64,000 nucleotides of DNA. It comes from Geodermatophilus amargosae (lineage in GTDB: Bacteria > Actinomycetota > Actinomycetes > Mycobacteriales > Geodermatophilaceae). The position numbers and the translations under genes are program-made. Below, piece by piece: positions 56,560-64,000 of the stretch (positions are counted from its first letter, which is position 1; each line of letters begins with the position of its first letter). Location of the stretch: the NCBI RefSeq assembly GCF_900116515.1, contig NZ_FPBA01000022.1, positions 32,098 to 96,097 on the forward strand. Reading direction: 5' to 3'. The notes under the pieces are model-generated. The model was not told the DNA's origin and ran no database searches. It worked only from the letters and a program-made list of their open reading frames with translations.

Positions 56560-56926
56560 CCGGGGCCTCCCACAGCTGGACCAGCCGCCAGATCATCACG
56601 GCGGTGACCAGCGAGGCCACGGCCAGCACCGTCCCGGCCCACCGGCTCGGCTCGGTCCGCGACCACAGCACGCCGGCCACCGGCAGCAGGACGACGCCGG
56701 CGAGGTAGCCCGTGAAGGTCGCCGTCTCCGGGGGCCGCTGCCCGCCGGCCAGCGCCGCCCCCGCCACCACCGCCTGGACGACGAGCAGCACCTCGAGCAC
56801 CGCGGCACCGGCCAGGTGGAGCAGGCCGATCCGCCGGCGGGCGAGCGTGGAGGCCAGGCCGGCGAGCGCCACGAGGACGGCGACCGCCGTGGCCGACCAG
56901 ACGAGGAAGGGGGTCATCGCCCCCAT
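56552..56926 (-). CDS. Small membrane protein
   Basis: 124 residues, four hydrophobic helices (VWSATAVAVLVALAGLAST, LAGAAVLEVLLVVQAVVAGAALAG, GYLAGVVLLPVAGVLW, VLAVASLVTAVMIWRLV). The ATG at 56926 is used; 56917 is equally possible. Function unknown; it pairs with the next membrane protein and is divergent from the PaaX-like gene. Confidence 0.75.
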   Translation of the reverse strand: MGAMTPFLVWSATAVAVLVALAGLASTLARRRIGLLHLAGAAVLEVLLVVQAVVAGAALAGGQRPPETATFTGYLAGVVLLPVAGVLWSRTEPSRWAGTVLAVASLVTAVMIWRLVQLWEAPGA

Positions 56927-56979
56927 GATCGCGCGTTCCCCGTGCGAGCCGGTTGCGGGCAGGGGGTAGTGATGGGGGC

Positions 56980-57795
56980 ATGACCGTCCGCGACCTCGTG
57001 GTGGACCTCTGCACCGAGCACCTGGACGCCCTCGGCGGCGACCCGGTGTCCCTGCAGACGCTGGTCCGGCTGCTGGCCGCGTGCGGTGTCGCCGAGCCCA
57101 GCGCCCGGGTGGCCGCGGCGGCGCTGCGGCGCGCGGGGTGGCTGAGCGCCACACGCCGCGGACGGGAGACGCTGGTCCTCCCGACGGCGCTGCTGCGCGA
57201 GTCGGTGACCGCCCGCGGCGAGCGCATCCAGCGGCGGCTGGACCCGTGGGACGGGCAGTGGCGGATGGTCGTCTACAGCGTCCCGGAGACCGACCGGGCG
57301 GCTCGCGAGCGGGTGCGCCGCGGCCTCGCGCGCGCCGGGTTCGGCCCGCTCGCGCCGGCCACCTGGGTGTCGCCGCACCCCTCGGCGCTCGACGAGGTGC
57401 ACGCCGAGCTGGCCGGCGAGCGCACGTCCCGGCTGGACCTGCTCACCGCGCACGTGGCCGACCCGCGGCTGTCCGACGTCGACCTGGCCGCGCGCTGCTG
57501 GGACCTCCCCCTGCTGGCCGCCGGGTGGTCGCGGGTGCTCGACCGGCTGCGCACCGTCGCCGGGACGGTGCCCCAGGGCCCGGCCGCGCTCGCCCTGCAC
57601 CTGCGGCTGCGCGCGGACCTCCGGGCGGTGCTCGCCGCGGACCCGCTGCTGCCCGCTCCCCTGCAGCCGGCGGGCTGGCCCGCGCGCGACGTCCGCGACG
57701 CGTGGGCCGACAGCGGCGCCCGGCTGGCCGCCGCGGCCCGGGCGCACGTCGCCGACGTCCTCGGCGCCGTCGCCCCGCGGGCCGCCGTCGCCTAG
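56980..57795 (+). CDS. PaaX-like transcriptional regulator
   Basis: 271 residues. N-terminal winged helix of the PaaX type (about 1-75), a central domain (DPWDGQWRMVVYSVPETDRAARERVRRGLARAGFGPLAPATWVSP, about 88-132) and a C-terminal domain (LAARCWDLPLLAAGW…). PaaX proteins repress phenylacetate catabolism, but no paa genes are near, so the effector is unknown. ATG start; converges with the aldo/keto reductase gene, gap 3 bp. Confidence 0.87.
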   Translation: MTVRDLVVDLCTEHLDALGGDPVSLQTLVRLLAACGVAEPSARVAAAALRRAGWLSATRRGRETLVLPTALLRESVTARGERIQRRLDPWDGQWRMVVYSVPETDRAARERVRRGLARAGFGPLAPATWVSPHPSALDEVHAELAGERTSRLDLLTAHVADPRLSDVDLAARCWDLPLLAAGWSRVLDRLRTVAGTVPQGPAALALHLRLRADLRAVLAADPLLPAPLQPAGWPARDVRDAWADSGARLAAAARAHVADVLGAVAPRAAVA

Positions 57796-57798
57796 TCG

Positions 57799-58791
57799 CT
57801 ACTGGTGGACGCCGGACATGTCGGGGTAGCGGTCGCCCACCGCGGCGCCGACCGGAGCGGCCTCGTCGAGGCGGCGCAGGTCGTCGTCGCCGAGCTCGAC
57901 GTCGGCGGCCGCCGCGTTCTCCTCCAGGTAGTGCACCCGCTTGGTGCCCGGGATCGGGACGACGGCCGGGTTGCCCCCGCGGTCGCTCTGCGCCATGACC
58001 CACGCGAGCGCCAGCTGCGAGGCGGTGACGCCCTTCTCGTCGGCGATCTCGCGGACCCGGTCGACCAGCCGCAGGTTCTGCTCGAACGCCTCGCCCTGGA
58101 AGCGCGGGTTGCGCCGGCGGAAGTCGTCGGGCGCGAGGTCGTCGACGCTGCGGATCTGCCCCGACAGGAAGCCGCGGCCGATCGGCGAGTAGGCGACGAA
58201 GCCGATGCCGAGCTCGGCGCAGGTGGGCAGGACGCCGTTCTCCTCGGGGTCGCGGCTCCACAGCGAGTACTCGGTCTGCACCGCGGTCACCGGCTGGACG
58301 GCGTGCGCGCGGCGGATCGTCGCCGGCGCGGCCTCGGAGATGCCGGCGGCGCGGACCTTGCCCGCCTCGACCAGCTCGCGGATCGCGCCCCAGGTCTCCT
58401 CGACGGGGACCGTGGTGTCCACCCGGTGCTGGTAGTAGAGGTCGATGACGTCGACGCCGAGCCGCTGCAGCGACGCGTCGCACGCCCGTCGCACGTACTC
58501 GGGCCGGCCGTTGATGCCGCGGAAGGAGCCGTCCTCGCCGCGCTCGTTGCCGAACTTGGTGGCCAGCACGACCTCGTCGCGGCGGCCGGCGATCGCGCGG
58601 CCGACGAGCCGCTCGTTGGTGAAGGGCCCGTACATGTCCGCGGTGTCGAGGAAGGTGACGCCGAGGTCGAGGGCCCGCTGGACGGTGCGCTCGGCCTCGG
58701 CCTGGTCACCCGTCCCGTAGAACTCGCTCATCCCCATGCAGCCGAGCCCCATGGCGGGCACGGACAGGGACCCGAGGGTGCGTGTCTGCAT
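57799..58791 (-). CDS. Aldo/keto reductase
   Basis: 330-residue NADPH-dependent TIM barrel. Catalytic Asp50/Tyr55 in [14 protein letters not shown] (about 48-61), a Lys in [10 protein letters not shown], and His in YYQHRVD near 119. Active-site tetrad Asp-Tyr-Lys-His is intact. AKR11/12-like; the substrate is unknown. ATG start. The siderophore ABC gene ends its coding region upstream by 38 bp. Confidence 0.92.
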   Translation of the reverse strand: MQTRTLGSLSVPAMGLGCMGMSEFYGTGDQAEAERTVQRALDLGVTFLDTADMYGPFTNERLVGRAIAGRRDEVVLATKFGNERGEDGSFRGINGRPEYVRRACDASLQRLGVDVIDLYYQHRVDTTVPVEETWGAIRELVEAGKVRAAGISEAAPATIRRAHAVQPVTAVQTEYSLWSRDPEENGVLPTCAELGIGFVAYSPIGRGFLSGQIRSVDDLAPDDFRRRNPRFQGEAFEQNLRLVDRVREIADEKGVTASQLALAWVMAQSDRGGNPAVVPIPGTKRVHYLEENAAAADVELGDDDLRRLDEAAPVGAAVGDRYPDMSGVHQ

Positions 58792-58829
58792 GGCGCCGCT
58801 CCTGCCCAGCGCCGGTCGTGCCGAACCGG

Positions 58830-59660
58830 TCAGCGCGTCCCGACCCGCCGCACCGGGCAGACCACCGGCGTCCCCGACGTCGGGTCGCGCAGCACCACCG
58901 ACTCCACGCCGTAGAGCTCGCGCACCAGGCCGGGGGTGACGACGTCGGCCGGCGGGCCCTCGGCCACCACCCGGCCCTCGCACATGGCCACCAGGTGGTC
59001 GGCGTGCCGGCAGGCGGTGGACAGGTCGTGCAGCACCAGGACGACGGTGCGGCCCTGCGCCGCCAGGTCGTGCACCAGGTCGAGCACCTCGAGCTGGTGA
59101 CCGAGGTCGAGCGCCGAGGTCGGCTCGTCGAGCAGCACGACGGCGGTCTCCTGGGCGACGACCATGGCGATCCAGGCCCGCTGCCGCTGGCCGCCGGAGA
59201 GGGTGTCCAGCGGCCGGTCGGCGAGCTCGAGCAGGTCGGCGGCGGTCAGCGCGCGGTGCACGGCGGCGGCGTCCTCGGGCGACCACTGCCGCAGCAGCCC
59301 CTGGTGCGGGTGGCGGCCGTAGCGGACCAGGTCGCGGATGGTCAGCCCGTCGGGGGCGTCGGCCTGCTGCGGGAGCAGGCCGATCCGGCGGGCGGCGTCG
59401 CGGGGGCGCAGGGTCGCCAGGTCGCGGCCGTCGAGCAGCACCGCTCCGCCCTGCGGGCCGTGCACCCGGGCCAGCGCGCCGAGCAGCGTGGACTTGCCGC
59501 AGCCGTTGGGCCCGACGATCGCCGTCACCCGGCCCGGCGGGAGCCGCAGGTCGAGGGCGTGGACGACGCGGGTGCCGTCGTAGCCCAGGTCCAGCGCCTC
59601 GGTCGCCAGGTCGGCGGCCTCGACCGCGGGCTGCGTGCCCGGCGCCTCCAGCAGGCTCAC
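58830..59660 (-). CDS. Iron-siderophore ABC transporter ATP-binding protein
   Basis: 276 residues. Walker [10 protein letters not shown] (about 50-58), Q-loop [11 protein letters not shown], signature [13 protein letters not shown] (about 149-161), Walker [13 protein letters not shown] and switch His in LVLHDLS. FepC/FecE-type ATPase for iron-chelate uptake. The GTG at 59660 overlaps the permease stop (GTGA). Confidence 0.94.
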   Translation of the reverse strand: MSLLEAPGTQPAVEAADLATEALDLGYDGTRVVHALDLRLPPGRVTAIVGPNGCGKSTLLGALARVHGPQGGAVLLDGRDLATLRPRDAARRIGLLPQQADAPDGLTIRDLVRYGRHPHQGLLRQWSPEDAAAVHRALTAADLLELADRPLDTLSGGQRQRAWIAMVVAQETAVVLLDEPTSALDLGHQLEVLDLVHDLAAQGRTVVLVLHDLSTACRHADHLVAMCEGRVVAEGPPADVVTPGLVRELYGVESVVLRDPTSGTPVVCPVRRVGTR

Positions 59661-60742
59661 GGCATCCTCCTCGTGCGGGTGGTCAGCAGCAGCCACAGCA
59701 GGTAGGGCCCTCCGACGACGGCGGTGACCAGTCCGGCGGGCAGCTCCAGGGGCGCGGCCACCGTGCGCCCGAGCAGGTCGGCCAGGAGCACCACCAGCGC
59801 CCCGGCGAGGGCCGCGCCGACCACCGGCACCACGCGCGGCCCGGCGGCCTTGCGGGCGATCTCCGGTGCCAGCAGCGCGACCAGGCCCAGCGGACCCGCC
59901 GTCGCCACCGCCAGGCCCGCCGTGACGACGGCGGTGCCGATGACGGCCAGCCGGACCCGGGCCACCCGCGAGCCGAGGCCGGTCACCACGGCGTCGGCCA
60001 GCCGCAGCAGCCGCAGCCGGCGGCCGAGGACCACGGCCACCGGCAGGGCGACGGCGAGGCCCACGGCGAGCACCGTCACCGACGTCGCCGAGCGGCTGTT
60101 GAGGCTGCCGACGCTCCAGGGGAACGCCTGGTTGGCCTCGTCGATCGGGGCGCGGGCGAGCATCAGCTGGGTGACCGCGCCGAGCGCGGCGCCGACGCCG
60201 AGACCCACCACCAGGAAGCGGTAGCCGCGGCGGCCTGCACCGCCGGCGAGCCCGAGCGCCAGCGCCGCGGCCGTCGCCGACCCCACGAGCGCGAAGGCCG
60301 ACGGCGTGATGCTCGTGGACACCGCCACCACCGACGCGGTCGCGAACGCGGTCGCGCCGTCGTTGAGGCCGACGGTGTCGGGGGTGGCGAGCCGGTTGCG
60401 GGCCAGCGTCTGCAGCAGCACGCCGGAGACGCCGAGCGCGGCCCCGACGGCCAGCCCCGCGGCGATCCGCGGCAGCCGCAGCTGCTGGACCAGCAGCACG
60501 TCCCGGGCCTCCCCGACGCCGAACGCCGCGGGCAGCGTCCGGTTCAGCGGCACCGACGCCGTGCCGAGGGCCAGGCCCACCGCGACCGTGGCGGCGACCA
60601 GCACGGCCAGGACCGCTGCGGCGGTGGCCGCCCGGCGGTCGACGAGCAGCGAGCGGTCCCGGTGGGCCAGCCGCCAGGTGCCGGGCGGGGCCGGGGGGGC
60701 CGCCGGCCGGGGAGGTGCGGGCCGGGCAGCTGCCGCGGTCAC
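59657..60742 (-). CDS. FecCD-family siderophore permease
   Basis: 361 residues with about 9-10 membrane helices and a polar Pro/Ala-rich N-terminal tail. [43 protein letters not shown] (about 92-134) is diagnostic of FecCD. Pairs with the upstream permease as a heterodimer. GTG start with GTGA overlap. Confidence 0.94.
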   Translation of the reverse strand: MTAAAARPAPPRPAAPPAPPGTWRLAHRDRSLLVDRRAATAAAVLAVLVAATVAVGLALGTASVPLNRTLPAAFGVGEARDVLLVQQLRLPRIAAGLAVGAALGVSGVLLQTLARNRLATPDTVGLNDGATAFATASVVAVSTSITPSAFALVGSATAAALALGLAGGAGRRGYRFLVVGLGVGAALGAVTQLMLARAPIDEANQAFPWSVGSLNSRSATSVTVLAVGLAVALPVAVVLGRRLRLLRLADAVVTGLGSRVARVRLAVIGTAVVTAGLAVATAGPLGLVALLAPEIARKAAGPRVVPVVGAALAGALVVLLADLLGRTVAAPLELPAGLVTAVVGGPYLLWLLLTTRTRRMP

Positions 60743-61794
60743 AGGGAGGGCATCCGGGTCGAGCGGACGACGGCCACCAGCACCGGCGCGCCGATCAGCG
60801 CCGTGACCACGCCCAGCGGCATCTCGTAGGGCCGGACCAGCAGCCGGGAGGCGACGTCGGCGGCCAGCACGACCGCGGGCCCGAGCAGGACCGCCACGGC
60901 GAGGACCCGCCGGAGGTCGGGGCCGACCAGCGCGCGGGCGAGGAACGGCACGACCAGGCCGACGAACGCGATCGGCCCTGCGGCGGCGACCGACCCGCCG
61001 ACGAGCAGGGCCACGGCGGCCATGGCCAGGCCGCGCGCCCGGGCCGGGCGGTGCCCGAGCCCCTGCGCCACCGTGTCGCCGAGGGCCAGGGCCGAGAGGG
61101 GGCGGGCCGCCAGCAGCGCGATCGCCAGGCCGGCCGCCAGCACCGGGCCGACCTGCGACAGCGTGCCGAGGTCGCGGCCGGCCACCGAGCCGACCGTCCA
61201 GAACCGCACCTCGTCGGCGGTGCGCTGGTCGAGCAGCAGGACGATCGAGGTCGCGGCGCCCAGCAGCGCGGACAGGGCCGCGCCGGCGAGGACCAGCCGC
61301 ACCGGGTCGTCGCCGGTGCCGCGCAGCCGGGCCGCGCCCAGGGCGAGCAGGCACCCCGCCCCGGCGCCGAGGACGGCGACCCACGGGCCGAGGGCGGCCG
61401 CGCCGGCGCCGGAGGCGATGACCAGGACGACGGCGAAGGAGGCGCCGGCGCTCACGCCCAGCAGCCCGGGCTCGGCCAGCGGGTTGCGCGCCGCGGTCTG
61501 CAGCACCGCGCCGGCGACGCCGAGCGCCGTCCCGACGGCCACCGCGACGACGGTGCGCGGCACCCGCAGCTGCAGGACGGCGAAGCGCGCGTCGTCGTCG
61601 CCGACCCCGGCCAGGACGGCCAGCGCCCGCCCGGGCCCCACCTCGCCGGCGCCGAACAGGAGGCTGGCCAGGACCGTGGCGGCCAGCGCCGCGGTGCCCC
61701 AGGCCAGGCCGCGGGCGAGCCGGCGGGGCGGGGCCGGGGTGCCCTGCGCGGTCTCACGGCGGCTGCGGGCACGCAGCGCGAGCCGGTCGTCCAC
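60739..61794 (-). CDS. FecCD-family siderophore permease
   Basis: 351 residues, about ten membrane helices. LRVPRTVVAVAVGTALGVAGAVLQTAARNPLAEPGLLGVSAGAS (about 76-119) and GPIAFVGLVVPFLAR (about 275) identify FecCD. First gene of the minus-strand import operon; the iron box lies between it and the divergent binding-protein gene. Confidence 0.94.
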   Translation of the reverse strand: MDDRLALRARSRRETAQGTPAPPRRLARGLAWGTAALAATVLASLLFGAGEVGPGRALAVLAGVGDDDARFAVLQLRVPRTVVAVAVGTALGVAGAVLQTAARNPLAEPGLLGVSAGASFAVVLVIASGAGAAALGPWVAVLGAGAGCLLALGAARLRGTGDDPVRLVLAGAALSALLGAATSIVLLLDQRTADEVRFWTVGSVAGRDLGTLSQVGPVLAAGLAIALLAARPLSALALGDTVAQGLGHRPARARGLAMAAVALLVGGSVAAAGPIAFVGLVVPFLARALVGPDLRRVLAVAVLLGPAVVLAADVASRLLVRPYEMPLGVVTALIGAPVLVAVVRSTRMPSL

Positions 61795-61833
61795 GTCGGT
61801 CCTCCCCCCGGACCGCCCGGTGCGGAGCCGTTG

Positions 61834-61852
61834 TTAGGCCAGGCTAACCTAC
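61834..61852. promoter_or_regulatory. IdeR/DmdR-type iron box
   Basis: TTAGGCCAGGCTAACCTAC matches the 19-bp iron-box consensus TTAGGTTAGGCTAACCTAA at 16 positions. It sits in the 105-bp gap between the divergent permease and binding-protein genes, so the iron-loaded repressor should shut both. Confidence 0.85.
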
Positions 61853-61899
61853 GGCCCGGCGTCGACGGACGGCGCCGTCCGATCTGAGGAGCACCACCC

Positions 61900-62856
61900 G
61901 TGACCCACCTTCCCGGAGGCCGCCGCCGCGCGGTCCTGCCGACCGCGACGCTCGCCACCGCCCTGCTGCTCACCGCGTGCGGCGGCGGGTCGTCCGAGGC
62001 GACGGACACGTCGGAGGCCGCCGCGGAGGAGAGCACGGTCGGCACCGCCTTCGGCGACGTCACCGTCCCGGCCGACCCCGAGCGGGTCGTCACCCTCGCG
62101 GAGTCCGCCCTCGACGTCTCCCTCGCCGTGGGCGTCACCCCGGTGGGCACCACGGCCAGCCGGGGCGGGGACACCGCGCCGGCCTACCTCGGCGAGGACG
62201 CCGCGGACATCCCGATCGTCGCGACGGTCTCCGAGCCCAACCTGGAGGCGATCCTCGAGGCGCAACCCGACGTCATCCTCGCCTCGGCGGGCCTGGCGCA
62301 GGACCAGTACGACGCCCTGACGGCGATCGCGCCCACCGTGGTGCCCGACACGGCCACCGGCGGGGACTGGCAGGAGCCGCTGCACACCTACGCCGAGGCC
62401 CTCGGCGCCGACGACGAGCTCACCGCGGCTCTCGACGACGTGACCTCGCGCGCCGAGGCGATCGCCGAGGAGGGCTCGCTCGACGGCACCGCCACCGTGC
62501 TGCGCTGGATGGCCAACGGGCCGGTCCTGATGAACGCCGCGCTGATGCCCGGCTCGCTGCTGCAGTCCGCCGGCGCCGGCCCGGTGGAGGCCGCCCAGCT
62601 CGGCGACCGGCCGCACAGCGACCCGCTGTCGCTGGAGAACCTCGCCCAGGTCGACGCCGACCGGCTGTTCCTCGCCGCCTTCGGCGCCGACGGCACCGGC
62701 GCCCTCGAGGCCGCCCGCTCGCAGCCGGCGTTCACCCAACTGGAGGCGGTCCAGGAGGGGGCGACGACGGAGGTGAACGGCTCGGTGTGGAGCAGCGCCT
62801 CGGGCCCCATCGCCGCCGACCTCGTGATGGACGACATCGAGGCCGCCGTCTCCTGA
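61900..62856 (+). CDS. Iron-siderophore ABC transporter substrate-binding lipoprotein
   Basis: 318 residues. Lipoprotein signal peptide with lipobox LLTAC (Cys about 27), then a FepB/BtuF-type periplasmic-binding fold: VTVPADPERVVTLAESALDVSLAVGVTPVG (about 52-81), EAILEAQPDVILAS, and a C-terminal lobe. Delivers ferric siderophore to the divergent FecCD-ATPase import genes. GTG start. Confidence 0.92.
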   Translation: MTHLPGGRRRAVLPTATLATALLLTACGGGSSEATDTSEAAAEESTVGTAFGDVTVPADPERVVTLAESALDVSLAVGVTPVGTTASRGGDTAPAYLGEDAADIPIVATVSEPNLEAILEAQPDVILASAGLAQDQYDALTAIAPTVVPDTATGGDWQEPLHTYAEALGADDELTAALDDVTSRAEAIAEEGSLDGTATVLRWMANGPVLMNAALMPGSLLQSAGAGPVEAAQLGDRPHSDPLSLENLAQVDADRLFLAAFGADGTGALEAARSQPAFTQLEAVQEGATTEVNGSVWSSASGPIAADLVMDDIEAAVS

Positions 62857-62866
62857 CGCGTCCGGG

Positions 62867-62891
62867 GTCCTGGGGAGCGCATCCCCGGGAC
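62867..62891 (+). terminator. Hairpin after the binding-protein gene
   Basis: 10-bp stem with one mismatch (62867-62876 with 62882-62891), 10 bp past the stop. Confidence 0.55.
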
Positions 62892-62943
62892 GCCGCTCGT
62901 CTGACCTGCGGAAACTGTCGTACCCCTCCGTAGGTTCGGGGTC

Positions 62944-64000
62944 GTGCAGGAGGTCGCCGGTCCCGGGTCGCTCATCGAGCGGGCCCTCGCAGGGTGGCTG
63001 GTCGAGCGGCCAGCGCCTTTCCGGCGGCTTCCCGTGGCTCTCCTCTCCCGTGAGCAGAAGGCCGCCGAGCTGCAGCGGGTGCAGGCGATCAAGGCCAGGA
63101 CCGCCGCCTATGAGGCCGAGCTCGTGCTCGGGCTCGCTGATGACAGTCCCGATGACGACGACCCTGCTCCCGGGACACCGGGTGCCGGCACGCGGTCGTG
63201 GAAGCCCGATCCCGAGCTGCCCGGGGTGTCGGAGTTCTTCCCCGCCGAGCTGGCGATGGTGCTCAACTGCGGGCGGCTGGCGGCGAGCCAGTTGGCGCAC
63301 CGGGCCTGGACCTACCGCACCCACCTACCGGCCACCTGGGCGGCGATGGCCGCCGGGGAGCTGGACGAGTACCGCGCCCGGACGCTGGTCGAGGTGCTGG
63401 AGCACACCGACCCCGCGATCGCCCGCCAGGTCGAGGCCCGGCTGCTGCCCGAGGCCGCCCAGCTGACCGTCGGCAAGCTGAAGAAGCGCGCCCTGGCGCT
63501 GCTGCTCGAGCTGGACGCCGAGGCCGCCGACCGGCGGCGGGCGCAGGCAAAGCGGCGGTCCGACGTCCGGGTCCACCCGTCCCCGCAGGAGGGCATGGCC
63601 ACCCTCGCCGCTGATCTGCCCGCCGGCGTCGCCGCCGCCTGCCACGCGCTGGTCGACCAGCTGGCGCGGATGCTCGAGGCCGACGGCGACGAGCGGCCCA
63701 TCGGTGAACTGCGCACCCTGGTGTTCGCCGACCTGCTGCAGCGCCCCTGGGACGACACCCGCCCGCCGGTGACCGCGCACCTGCAGATCATCGCCACCCT
63801 CGCCGCACTGGCCGGCCGCAGTGACCAGCCCGGCGAGGTCGACGGCCTGCCGATCACCGCCGCCCAGCTGCGCGACCTGCTCGCCCAGCTCGACGCGCTC
63901 GGGGTGCGCGCCCCGGCGGGCGGATCGGTCACCCTCGCCCTCACCGACGAGGACGGCGCCCTGCGGGCCACCAGCACGCTGGACCAGCTGCGCCGCCTCG
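62944..64000 (+). CDS. DUF222 (13E12 repeat-type) protein, C-terminus outside window
   Basis: 352 residues visible; open to the edge. The DUF222 domain includes LNCGRLAASQLAHRAWTYRTHLPATWAAMAAGELDEYRARTLVEVL (about 110-155) and a charged second half with KLKKRALALLLELDAEAADRRR. Family members usually end in an HNH nuclease, which would lie beyond the edge, and occur in many copies per actinomycete genome, some in mobile contexts. GTG start with TAGGTT 7 bp upstream (leaderless). Confidence 0.85.
   Translation, partial: MQEVAGPGSLIERALAGWLVERPAPFRRLPVALLSREQKAAELQRVQAIKARTAAYEAELVLGLADDSPDDDDPAPGTPGAGTRSWKPDPELPGVSEFFPAELAMVLNCGRLAASQLAHRAWTYRTHLPATWAAMAAGELDEYRARTLVEVLEHTDPAIARQVEARLLPEAAQLTVGKLKKRALALLLELDAEAADRRRAQAKRRSDVRVHPSPQEGMATLAADLPAGVAAACHALVDQLARMLEADGDERPIGELRTLVFADLLQRPWDDTRPPVTAHLQIIATLAALAGRSDQPGEVDGLPITAAQLRDLLAQLDALGVRAPAGGSVTLALTDEDGALRATSTLDQLRRL

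Overview
The window is very GC-rich, densely packed DNA from an actinomycete. Gene content and order (cwlM–trxA–trxB–pseudokinase–murJ–DUF6049–nudix / cca, and ino1–padR / DUF5318–ponA–GT87 … rpsF–ssb–rpsR–rplI–dnaB) match the neighbourhood of the chromosomal origin in Actinobacteria. Four centromere-like parS palindromes also point to an oriC-proximal location. The DUF222-type gene at the right edge and the general style suggest family Geodermatophilaceae (Blastococcus/Geodermatophilus/Modestobacter); that placement is inference. No rRNA, tRNA, CRISPR array or complete insertion sequence was found.

Layout. 1-9041 (minus): a cell-wall and redox cluster (CwlM, thioredoxin, thioredoxin reductase, pseudokinase, lipid II flippase MurJ, DUF6049 membrane protein, Nudix hydrolase), with the divergent CCA-adding enzyme beside it. 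10695-14665: secreted metalloprotease, MFS exporter, YqgE, lipoprotein. 14779-21321: inositol-phosphate synthase and a PadR regulator, divergent from a zinc-ribbon protein, a class A penicillin-binding protein and a GT87-like membrane glycosyltransferase. 21367-23082: endonuclease IV and an odd, apparently 5'-truncated anchored protein. 23244-27883: the S6/SSB/S18/L9 operon, then a 540-bp regulatory gap with DnaA boxes and a consensus LexA box, then dnaB carrying a class 3 (W-C-T) intein. 27957-34312: DUF3237 protein, secreted lipase-like hydrolase, and a fatty-acid desaturase/reductase pair divergent from a PucR/CdaR-type regulator.

34536-42959: small protein, methyltransferase, DinB polymerase, a hydrolase with a shifted 3' end, NfeD and flotillin, an orphan SNF2-like helicase and an esterase. 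43132-48810: VapBC toxin-antitoxin pair, AraC/VOC/YjbR genes leading into a BluB–CobT fusion for the lower ligand of vitamin B12, and phosphoglucomutase. 48815-49475: a decayed AbiEi/DUF559-type gene bracketed by inverted 25-bp repeats. 49538-56926: membrane proteins, a PAS-GGDEF cyclase, HMG-CoA lyase, flavin reductase, and a LOV-PAS-GAF-SpoIIE phosphatase that should be a blue-light photoreceptor. 56980-62856: PaaX-like regulator, aldo/keto reductase, and a ferric-siderophore ABC importer whose divergent promoter holds an IdeR/DmdR iron box. 62944-end: DUF222 protein, cut by the window.

Many neighbouring genes overlap by 4 bp (ATGA/GTGA), and many transcription units appear leaderless, with a -10 hexamer 6-8 bp before the start codon.
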